The notes beneath the pieces were generated by a model that worked only from the letters and a program-made list of their open reading frames with translations, did not search any database and was not told the origin of the DNA. Shown piece after piece: positions 37,070-48,000 of a DNA stretch of 64,000 nucleotides. Location: NCBI GenBank assembly GCA_026874595.1, contig CM049317.1:76267891-76331890 (forward strand), in the 5' to 3' direction. Each line of letters opens with the position of its first letter. The first letter of the stretch is position 1. A program made the position numbers and the translations under genes. This stretch comes from Sipunculus nudus (taxonomy: Eukaryota > Annelida > Sipuncula > Golfingiida > Sipunculidae).

Positions 37070-38340
37070 AGAGTGCTAATGGTTACATTAAGAAGAACTG
37101 AAATTAATATTTCAATTAGAATAAAGTAGGTAACATTTAAATTGGAATAAACTAAGTGTTACCAAACTCACGATTGCAAACATGGACTGGCGAATTGATT
37201 ATCCAAATCGCATTGTCCCTGCAGAATTTATAAAATCGTCTGATTAAGAAATTAGCCAATATGGTATTCATATTGGAATTGTACGGTGCATGATTTATAT
37301 CAATGTAAGGTTTACAATATTTCATCCTTTTGAAAGCGCATCCCCATTTAAAACCGCACCTAGGCTTCGCCAAAATCCTGTCCTACATTGGATACACAGA
37401 ATTAAATTTAATATCTGTAACATCAAACATAAAGCACATCACGAGGTTATGAACTTCCCTGGTTTAATCATGTCTCTGCCACAAGGCTTGGTATTGTGGT
37501 TTTAGGTTTTACTATTTGGTTGGCAACTTAACATTAAAACATTAAAAGTTGGAGGTAAAACATTAAAAGTTGGAGGTAAAACATGAAAAGTTGGAGGTAA
37601 TCTGGTTCACTATAGTGTGCTTGTTTAGTTTAAACGGCTCTTTACAATTGTTAGAATAATATCGGGGGGGCGGCCATATATAATTACTATATACTCAAAC
37701 TTTACTAAATGTAATTAACAAAAGATTACCTAGATTAGGGAACAAGGAAAGGTTTATAATTGACTAGAATAAATCAACAAGGTTAATGTAGTGTTTAGAG
37801 AAGCCATTATGAAAATTCGGATGATAACTCAGTAATTACCGCCTTTAAATAATTTGCTAGATGCGGGGCAGCGTGGTTACTTGCAATGTAACGTTCATAA
37901 TCCATAAGAAGTCCTTTCGTGTATATAATATAAAATAATGTGTATAAGGTTATGTAGAACACATGATAAATGTTGAAAGGGTAGATTGATTTTATACCAA
38001 CGCTTTCATAACTGCTCTTTATATACAGGAAAACATAACACCAATCATTCTGTTTGTTTGATAGGTGACCTTTTGTACATTGGCGATTAAAGTCGGGAGG
38101 AAATAATTGACACACACTGTTATCTTATTAAAAATATTGTCTTATTATTATTTTTATTATTATTGAAGTTATTATTCATTATCTTTCTTTTATGTCTACA
38201 ACGGGTGAAAATAGAAACCAGGCCCGATTGTGGGTTCGAACCCGAAACCTGTGACACTCAAGTCAGACGTTCTACCGCTTCGCTAATAAAGCAAACTTCA
38301 CAAGCAATGCCAGTAGGAACGCTTTTCTGTGTCCGGTTAC
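37070..38340 (-). repeat. Duplicated flank of relic D with tRNA-like SINE head (38215-38305, minus)
   Basis: 37077-37170 and 37770-38100 match 5160-5640 downstream of lectin A. Between them, 37180-37760 is largely unique and contains three tandem copies of a 21-bp unit (AACATTAAAAGTTGGAGGTAA, with one change) at 37537-37600. At 38215-38305 the minus strand has AGCGAAGCGGTAGAACG and B-box GGGTTCGAACCC, a tRNA-like SINE head shared with 5955-6060. Confidence 0.6.
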
Positions 38341-38456
38341 ATGTCTTCTTCTTGCTGTATAAATATCAAAATATCTAAGCAATTAAATGACTGACAATTA
38401 ATTTTTTACATACAGCTAATTAAAATGGCCTTAGGATACACTGTGTGAATGTGTGT

Positions 38457-38492
38457 ATATATGTATATATATATATATTTATATATATATAT
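38457..38492. repeat. (TA)n microsatellite before the Penelope-like element
   Basis: Imperfect TA run with a TTTATA interruption. Confidence 0.9.
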
Positions 38493-38583
38493 CCAGATTG
38501 TTACAAAACCATGGGGTTTTAAAGTGCTCAACTAATACAAGGAGCTGTAATACATATATTTCAGGACTTAAACACACTTACTT

Positions 38584-38640
38584 GTGTTCGACAGCTCTGT
38601 TTCGTAAGGGCCCCTACGGGCCCTCACTCGTCAGGAACAC
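38584..38640 (-). ncRNA. Hammerhead ribozyme, left repeat of Penelope-like element
   Basis: The reverse complement of 39321-39377, identical over 57 nt. Read on the minus strand: stem I strand GTGTTC, core CTGACGAG, stem II with a GTAG loop, core CGAAAC, short stem III CAG/CTG, then the cleavage triplet GTC and stem I partner GAACAC. In the direction of the endonuclease frame this copy is downstream and in sense. Confidence 0.85.
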
Positions 38641-39320
38641 TGAGTGGTCTTGTCGGGGCTCCTTATACTTGATCTAGGGGATTTGTAGTTGGTCAGCAGG
38701 TGCTTTGACCTGTGCCTGCATGTCGCTGCGATTTCATTTCTTTTGTTTAGAGTGCCTAATAGGGGGCGATGAATAATAGAGTACTTTTCTTCCATGATTT
38801 AGGTTACAAGATTTAGATGATATGGAGTACGATCTGGCTTTGCTGATTATCTTCTATTGTATGGTATATTGCACATTTAAGTCCTTTATTTTCCAAATGT
38901 ATTCGCTTAGCGTGGTGGAATTTCGTCTCTTCTCGTTTTTGAAGCTAGATTTGTGGGCCGTGTAGCGTGTTTTGAATGTGTTTTCTGTTAGGCCGATGTA
39001 GGTTTCTTGTCTCAGATTGTCTAGACGTGTTACGGTGGCTTGGTACACAATGTTTGTTGTTAAACAGTTACCCTCTAATGGGCAAGATTGTTTGTCTCTA
39101 CAGTTACATTTCTTCGGTTCAGTTTGTTGCGCACTGAATTTGTTCAGTATCTCCCTGTTGTGTCCTGCTATTATTTGGCCCATGTTTGGCATGCAGCTAT
39201 AACTTAGCTTTACTGTATTTTTATTCAATAGTTTGTGGAGCTTGTGCTGGGATGGAAAGCATTCGTCAAGAAGATTAAAAATTTTTTTTCCGATGTTTGT
39301 GGTCACGTTATCGGTAAATA

Positions 39321-39377
39321 GTGTTCCTGACGAGTGAGGGCCCGTAGGGGCCCTTACGAAACAGAGCTGTCGAACAC
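39321..39377 (+). ncRNA. Hammerhead ribozyme, right repeat of Penelope-like element
   Basis: Stem I 39321-39326 (GTGTTC) pairs with 39372-39377 (GAACAC). CTGACGAG (39327-39334) and CGAAAC (39357-39362) are the invariant cores. Stem II is 39335-39343 against 39348-39356, nine pairs with one G-T, closed by GTAG. Stem III is only CAG/CTG (39362-39364/39367-39369) with a two-base loop. The predicted cut is after C39371 in GTC. The short stem III is the minimal type I form reported from Penelope-like elements, thought to work best as a dimer. Confidence 0.85.
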
Positions 39378-39402
39378 AAGTAAGTGTGTTTAAGTCCTGA
39401 AA

Positions 39403-39411
<9 letters not shown>

Positions 39412-39450
<39 letters not shown>
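39412..39450. repeat. (TA)n microsatellite
   Basis: TA run between the Penelope repeat and the receptor E promoter region. Confidence 0.95.
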
Positions 39451-39457
<7 letters not shown>

Positions 39458-39469
39458 TTATATACATAT

Positions 39470-39766
39470 GAGTCCATTCATAGTAAAACCACGAGTAATT
39501 GTTACCTATAACATCGGGTTAAATCAACCACATTTACACATGGGTATGTCTGCAGATGATTGCCCCTAATACGCTATTTATATCGTTAAGAATGGTCCAT
39601 TTTCCCTCTTTATGAACTGTTTATAACAATTAACCACGACCCTCGGATATCAATTCTAAATGTGCATTGTTTTTTCGAGGAGAAGCCAGCAAATATAATT
39701 AGTGACATAAGAAAATGTTAACAACTGTTTTGGTGCAGCATTAAGATACATACTTCTCATTATCAG
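39470..39766 (+). promoter_or_regulatory. 5' flank of receptor E, conserved with 8270-8509
   Basis: Strong similarity to 8270-8509: ACCACGAGTAATTGTTAC, AATCAACCACATTTACACAT, and GTCTGCAGATGATTGCCCCT blocks. It is a candidate promoter and 5' UTR of the receptor; no initiation site is fixed. Confidence 0.4.
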
Positions 39767-41167
39767 ATGAAGAAAAGTGTTATGGAACAACGTATGCCAC
39801 TGATTTTGCTTCTCTTGAATCTTGAAAATATTTCTTCACGCTGCTGGCCAGTCCTTCATAACCACGGTAAAGTACTTTTAATCTACCAAATATATTCTTT
39901 ATTATTACAAGAGAGTTTGCAAAAGAAACAGAATAAAAATAACATCAGCATCATAACTACTACCACACATACAACTACTACTATTTATAATTATAGCAAT
40001 AATAATATTTTACATAGAATATATAGAATATATAGAATACATTTTAGAAAAGGTATCATATACATCAGGATCATAATTTCCACCACCACTAGAACAACTA
40101 CTAAAAATAAATGTTATAATACTATGATATAAAATTGAAATAACTGTCACGGAACCCAATATCAACAGATCATGTATGCGTGACGAAGATAAATTTTGTC
40201 ATAGAGAAAAAAAATCAGATTCTGTAACACTAGCAGCGTGAAATGTCTAGGGGAAAGAATAAAGAAGTCAGTGGTTTTTTTGTTACCAAATAACTATAAT
40301 TTATTCTTAAAACAACCCTAACATTACAATACAATCAAAATAATCACACAGCCTAATAAACAAAGTACACAGTACCTGGATACCACTACTGTCACAGCGA
40401 CAAGTCCTTTAAAAATGTATAAGCCGGATGAATAGTTCACACAAATCCTCTCAGAGAATAACAGTCCAATGTAAAGCTCTTGTAACAATCCCGAAAGTAA
40501 ACTGAAGACAAAATAATATTCGTCATAAATCCAGAAGAAAACCAATAATTGCCGCACTTATCGGAATAGGTCCCACAAACTGACTTACACGTTTCTGTGT
40601 CCGCTGGAATATTCTCTCAACTCTCTCTCGGCTCTAAAACACAGCCGCTATAAATAACTTTTCACCTCCGACCGAGAACCATAAATTTCTTAAACAAATT
40701 AAAGAATCTAACATAACACACCCTCAAAGAACATACTAGAACAAAGAACGCTGTGTATCTACACGCCGGGGTTCAACCAATGCGGATTAAACCGAGCCTG
40801 CAACATCCGGCCAGGCGAAGCCGCTACAACATGAGCTACGCGTGGCACACGAACCAAATGTCAACAACGCATGGAGCATCCCTGCGTACAATTAAAGAAA
40901 CACATGCAAGACCGCTGCACACAATAAAAAGGGCACCTGTAACATAATTTTTAAAAATGTATATCAGACGTACCATTTAATTTTTACAGCATGCATTATA
41001 TAAATAATCTGTATATTCGTCCCTTTTCTCATATAGATATATTATAAATAATAGATAAAAATGAAACAATAATAATGTACGATATTATATAAATTCTGTT
41101 AATAATCTATCATAATATATAAAATAGATCAATAATAATAAAAATAAAAGGCTATAGAATAATAAAA

Positions 41168-41210
<43 letters not shown>

Positions 41211-41322
41211 ATTAGTAGTAGTAGTAGTAGTAATGTTATTATTATTCTTATTAATATTATTATTATTAGTATTATTATAAATGGTATTATAATTATTAAT
41301 TTTATTATTTTTATTGTTGTTG

Positions 41323-41362
<40 letters not shown>

Positions 41363-41420
41363 TATTATAAAAATAATAATAATAATTATTTTTATTATTA
41401 TTATTAATTTTGTTATTTTA

Positions 41421-41473
<53 letters not shown>

Positions 41474-44400
41474 GAGATGTAGCCTTGTCTGCACTATTCG
41501 AGCCCGAGTCTAGGTAACTCGAGTCTGAGTCCAGGCCGAGTCCTTGAGGTTTTAGTCCGATAATAATCTTCTTATCAAAAGAATTTGAAACAAGATATTT
41601 GAGCTAATCATGTAAATTTTATGTTAATTTAAGAGTGCCCTTTATTTGAATGTGTAATTACATTTAGCCCCTCTTTTGGAGAGAAATATTAACTTTAATC
41701 AGTTAAGTACAAAGTAATTGCTGCAGGTGTGGTGTGCGATCCCCGACCGTACCGTGAAGCAGTAAACCAGTGTACGAATCACAGCCTCCGTCTGCCTTGG
41801 CCTGTTATTGAACCTCTTGTTACAAAACTCATCCTTTTATATAACCTGTCAAGTACCTGGGTCCCCCTGGAAAGAAGAACCGGAGATGGTTGGCGGTGGA
41901 CAGACGGGACGAAGCGCTCAGGTAACATTGAATCATTTATAGTCTTTATATCATTTTATATATGTTATTGCCTGGGTAAAACTAGGCAGCCAATAGGTGC
42001 ACAAATCCACAGCTTTGTTGATTTCTAGCCCACCACAATACATGCTGTTATGCACTCTCGTAATGAGTGACGTTATAATGCATGATGACATTACATGCAG
42101 ATTGTGACGTTATGTAATCTAGTTAATCACATGGCTGTGGATGTGTATGCTTTTGTAACATTGTCACATTGCTTTCTTTTGATTTTACTATGGGCCGGAA
42201 TTATAAAAAAAGGAGCTGCCAAACCTTAATATATCTTTTCTCTGACTTTTTTAGTACATGTGAAAAAAAAAAATTTCTTAAATTAACATTTCTAAGTTGC
42301 CGATAACCTTCTCCATTTTTCTGCTGTCGTAGTCACGTATGTACATCTGTAGAGTTACATTTTGGTGTCGGACTGCGTGACAGGGTGGTAGCACTCGATT
42401 CCTTTCATGTGATTTTGTGCCCTTGTTCTACCAACCTGCAGTTTACTGCAGCTTCGGGTCCTGCGTGTGTAAACATCCCTACTGCCGGGTCATAACACCG
42501 AGGATCCCCGTAATACCTATCTGTCTTTTGTGTGTTACAAGACTGTGGGCACAGCCTTCTCGATCTCAGTATGAACGCTCACCCTGGATGTGGTCGACCA
42601 TGAAAAAACTTACCACTCTTCGGTTCAGATCTAAACTTACAACCATCCGGCTGATTTCTATGCTCTACCCCTAGACCACAGAAGAAAAAAAAATAGTTAC
42701 AACCTCCTCCCAAAATGATAATCCGCCTTTTACAGTTTCGTTTAATAAGTAAAAAATAAACTCAATCGGGTAGGGTGGGTAGAAATAATCACGTGGGTAG
42801 ATAATCACTCTCATTTGATGATATTAAACGGACGTGAATGTGTTAATTCCTCCGTCTACATTTTCATGATATGATATGTATCGTAACATGATTTAAATTA
42901 AACTCTCTACAAACGTGTACACATTGCGGATAGCTATTGTAGTTGGCTCAATTTTCCCTCAGAGTAGACAGTCTATTCGCAAAGACTTTCCCAGATTTGT
43001 ATTTAATCGTAATGCAGAGATAAAATGTGAGAAGGTCGAGTTAAGAGAAGTTATGCCACACATTGTTGATAAGTTATTGTTAAACACTTTTCTGTCTTTT
43101 TTTCAGATGTTCAAGTTGTCCGTGAAGCTAAAGGGGAGCGGTGTGGCACGTTGAGAAATAATCGCAATATCTACGCAGTGGACTGCTTTGTAAAGGCCCC
43201 GGCTTTATGTCAGTTTGAAGGTAAAAGGAACACAGGCACACAGAAAACACCCCAGTTGTATGTTCACGTTTAAGGAATAAGTAGGACACTTGGATTTACC
43301 TGAATATAATTTTCAAAGTTATATTTGAACCAGGTAAAAACAATGTCTTTTTTACATAACTAATCTGCTACCTGTTCGCACTGTATATAGCAAAATATTC
43401 TTCTGTATGAGTTATATCTGTCTTGGCGCCGATTATTTTGTTTCCGTAATACAAGAACCATTTGCCTGAAGAATTCGGTGGCACGACCAATCGATTAGAC
43501 TGCTTATTGTAGTTACCACGACAACTTTTGTTGTCCCAGTTGTCGATTACGATAACGACACGATCTAGTCAATTTAACGATCTCCCATAACATGACCATC
43601 CGATTAACACGATAACCAAAATAACTAGAACACCTGAAAATAACACGACCTGTTTTCGCGATGTGTTACTTGTTACATTTTAATCAACAGATTGCACGGT
43701 CTGTGAGCGCATGGCGTGTTCATATCATAAGTTTGGGAACAGTACATCATGTTTTGGATCTTCTCTTGTCCAATCAAACTGGTTTGGAGCACAAGAATCC
43801 TGCCGGAAATTTGGCGGTGTCCTTGTGTCTGGGTCCGCATTCGACATCGCTGAGACGAAAGAAGAGCATTGGATTGGTTACTATTCCGAGGGATGGTATA
43901 TATCATCCAACGATCAAGGTCGGTTACAAGCCGCAGCTCTTATTATTTTCACCATACTCTTTTAGGTCTCATAAATTCTATTATTAAATTTTTAAGCTAG
44001 ACGGCTGTTTTGTTTTGATTACACATATAAAGGTTTTAAAATTGCATTATACTAGAAAAGTGTAATGTAGATGAATGATAAGAGTTAGTGGTGCAGTACC
44101 TAAATTTTTACTTACATGGAGTTAAATGTAGGACACATTCATCATTTGACAACTAATGCTTTGTTCAGTTTGTTTATATCTTAGAATTGGTATGTGCCGC
44201 ATGGCACCAATTTTAGGATATTCCTTTGAGTACTCTAGTATATTTGGGAAGACATGGTTTTGAGTTTTCTCCTATAATGCTTGTTTTTATATGTCCAGAA
44301 ATACTTCTTCAGAAGGATGTTTGGGATGCCTCCTTGAAGCAAGACACTGATAACAAATGTGCAGTTTTATCTTCAATAACCGAGTCGATAATTCCAGCTG

Positions 44401-44971
44401 ACTGTGAGACAAGCCATCCCTTTATATGCATGAACTATGACAGAAATAATGGTAATTGTGCTATCTGTATAATACATAAATACTCACATGGACTTAGAAT
44501 TGAATATCACTGTCGAGAATAATACCGTATCGTTGCACATAGTCCTGATAAATAAAAGCAGTTATACTTAGATATTTAATTATCCCATAGGGCGGAATAA
44601 TTACCAATGAATGTATACAAATAGTTTCGGGAAAATGAAGAGAGTTCCTAATCATCGAATGTTACATAGTGTCGAATGAACTTAGAACTGAAGAGTTAAA
44701 GGGGCTTGTTGCTCTTTGGTTTGAAAATACCAGATACAAACAAACAACATCCAGTCGATGGCAAAACAATAATTAAGTCGCACCTGCATGTGGGTAATTG
44801 ACATTTATAACAGTTCTAATTCTCTTTGATCGTAAAAAATGTAAGATTTTTATTTCTGCCACTTTTCACCATATAATCCTTGTGGGCACGAAATATTTTT
44901 ATCCCTCTAAATAACGCATTGTAATCATGGAGTTTCTATATATTTTTATATATAAATAATTATACCTATAA

Positions 44972-45027
<56 letters not shown>

Positions 45028-48000
45028 TCAGCCGATGCGATCACAACAAGAATACATTACAAGAATATCATCACTGTTGGCGTTGTTTCAATCTTTGGAG
45101 TTCTGGTGGTCATCTGTATTGTCATAACAAAACGACGATGCAGAAAACATAACACCGCAGCTGGAAGGTATACATTAACTGATATTAGCTCAACACTTAA
45201 TTCTTACCGAACCGTTATTGAAACATTTGATGATTTGAAATTCAAATATTTTACTCTATATGAGTAAGATTTACGTTTTAATATGTCACATCAAAATTGA
45301 GTTAGTGGTTATAATATAACTATGGCGAAGGATGCGCAACAGGAGAAAGATGGCACTTTATATACCATACATACATTAAACAGTAAACACCGTTGAATCG
45401 TCTTGAATGTGAGCTCAATGTTTACACGGCAGTCCGCCAGGTTTAAAATGATTGAGCAGAGCGTTATAACACTATGAGAAAGCGGCCCAAAAAGGTATTG
45501 TGTCCCACTGTGTTCATGCTTGAAAGGGTTAGTCTCGATGGTGCGGCATCGCAGCTATCATACAGGTGCAACCGCCGTTTTAGCGTGCGTTATATTTCTT
45601 TGAAATTCCCTGTTATATGAATGATGACACGTCTTCAGGGTGTGATTGGACCACCTTAGGAACGATTGACCTCATGTCCGCCCAGTTGTTGTTATCATTT
45701 TGAAGGATTCCTTAATTAAGGACATAAAATAAGTTGTTAATAATATTTTAATTGATTGGATTTAGAGTTATGAGACGTAATTGTTGTTGTAATAATCTAT
45801 ATTTAATACGGAGTTGAGTTTTTTCTAGACCACGGTTTACCTGCTTCCGTTCTGATTTGAGTCTCTAAATTCGGCAGACGTATTGGTGGCGTGCTCTTCT
45901 AGGACAAATTTGTTTGATTTTGCGGGATTATGCCCTATTAAGCTGAAAAATTGATAATTTTAATATTTCCCTATTAGGTGCCCCTATTTCTTTTGTGCTG
46001 CAAGGTCCTCCACGCCTGTGACGCTTTTTCAGGAGGCGCCTCGGGGATTTTCACTGGCCTGTTAAGACCGTGGTTAGAGCGCATGTACTTACTGCCCAAA
46101 ACGCATTTCCGTGCAATACGCGGTCACGCGGGTCCACTATAATCTCCAATGATTCCCCATATCCATTGTAACGCCTCTAAAGCAATTTTCTCTCTCAAAA
46201 GGAAGTAAAAGTTTTTAATCTAAAGACCACATGGCTCCGCTTTCAATGCGAGGGCTTTTCAATTTGGTCAACAATGGGCACCGAGTCAGTGATGTGACCA
46301 CAATTTGACAAATTTTTTATGGGTTACAGGTATGTTGATTTTTAAACATTCAAAAATATCTTCCCATGATAACCATGGTTTCAAAAGTTGCGTCTCATGC
46401 ATCTATGAAGTTTTTTTTTCAAAAGAATCCCTACAACTTAATTATCATTCGGGTTGGGTTGGGTATGGGGGGGGGGGGTTCACATATATTTTTTCAAGAT
46501 CCGTTGTCTGTAGGGACGGTGAAACATGAAAAAAATATGACCAGTACATCTTTCAGTCACACGAGTTCACCTTGCGTGTGGCAGAACAAATAAATACGAA
46601 TGGGTGGCTTCCACACCGGGACATTCATAATGGTTTATAAGAAAATATATATTGTGGTGATTCTTATTACCTCCAAAATGAAATTGATTATTGATATGTC
46701 TTTACCCTAACCCTCTTCAAATGTTCAGCAAAATCTTTTACGCCTGTCACGCTTTTTCAAGAGGCGACCTGTAATCCCCACTGAACCCCATTTCCATTAT
46801 ATCGCCTGTTAAGGAATTTTACTCTGTAAAAGGAAGTAAAGATTTTAAATTCAAGCGCGGAACACATGTCCACATGAATATTTTTATAAGGAGCAATTTT
46901 CCGTTGAGTTGACACAAAGAGCTGAGACCCTTTACACGATCACCGTTTGATAGGTTTACAGGTATGTTGATTTTTATACATTCAGAAGTATCTTTCCATG
47001 ATAACAATGGTTTTAATAGTTCGGCCGATATATGGGTGTTTAAAAAAAGTATTTTTTTTTCAAAAGGAAGCCCTGGGGGGGATTGCACACACTTCTCAGG
47101 ACCCTCAATCTCTTGGGGACTTTGAAACCCCCGCCAGATTCTCACTAATCAGTCGTTCTTTCACAAATGCACCATTCATATAAAACATTGTCATGGTTCA
47201 GAAACACGGGTTTACCAGGCGAGTGGCAGAACAATCGATACGAAAGGGCGGCTTCTACTCGGGGACAAAGGAATAGCCCCTTATAATTATTCCTTTGTTG
47301 AATTGTGATTATTGCACTTGCGGGAAAATATATTATTGTGATTCCGATTACCTCCAACAATGTAATGGATTACGGATGCAGTTTTACTCTACCCCTCTAC
47401 AAATGTTAGCAAAATCTGTATATAACATTTTGCGTTAATTTGCTGAAAGATAATGCAACGAACTAAGGCTGAAGTGGTTTCTTTGCTAAATGCTTTCATC
47501 GAAATATATCAACATGCTTTCTTTTTGTCTGGAAGAGTTGTCAATTATGCATCAGACCTGCTAATTCCATAACCATACTTAAACCAAAAATTTAAAACTG
47601 TTGGAATATATTTTCTGGGCCTACCTTTTTCATATTGGCAGCTATACGTTTCGCGTACAAGAGACTTCAACGACATATGGATGTGTATACAAAAAACCCA
47701 TGTGTCTGTTTACATGCCTAAGAGTATACTCTCAGCTGACTACACTGAATAAACATCGTGTTTCACGATGTCGCCTGAGCTTCAACTAATAAAAGTACCT
47801 TTCATATAATTTCACGGTAGAATTCTATTTTAAACAATCGTTATATCTACGATATTTCCCAAACAATGAAGCTGATGGACCTATGTTGTTTATCGGGGAA
47901 AAAAACTTCTCCCTATAAAATTCGTACGACCTGTATATGCCACAAATATTTTCGAAAATTTATTTTTTTTGTGGGTGATTTCTGGAATAGAATCATTTTT

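Larger units (their letters stand above)
38553..39450 (-). mobile_element. Penelope-like element, 5'-truncated, GIY-YIG endonuclease end
   Basis: On the minus strand a frame from 39477 to 38854 encodes the endonuclease end of a Penelope-like polyprotein. It has a Cys-rich motif (CNCRDKQSCPLEGNC), IVYQATV, the GIY-YIG-type YIGLTENTFKTRYTAHKSSF, then STTLSEYIWKIKD. An in-frame stop follows YTIQ, but coding similarity runs on (KARSYSI, KSCNLNHGRKVLYY). The RT domain is missing. Identical sequence of about 88 bp flanks the fragment as inverted repeats (38553-38640 and 39321-39408), each containing a hammerhead ribozyme. A (TA)n run (39412-39450) abuts the outer right edge. Inverted or direct terminal repeats and hammerheads are known for Penelope elements. 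Confidence 0.85.

Noticed and set aside
38215-38305. tRNA gene on the minus strand
   Set aside because: A- and B-box-like sequences are present, but the cloverleaf arms do not close properly and a related copy lies at 5955-6060 in a duplicated flank, so it is a SINE head.
40324-40557. Hydrophobic minus-strand frame as a membrane protein
   Set aside because: It lies inside an LTR-like segment, is AT-rich and has no family match or splice support.
41129-41494. Long isoleucine-rich minus-strand frame
   Set aside because: It is the translation of a TTA/ATT trinucleotide microsatellite.
43661-43987. Alternative + strand frame over receptor exon 4
   Set aside because: Another frame continues the receptor in phase with CTLD cysteines and WIGYYS; this one does not.
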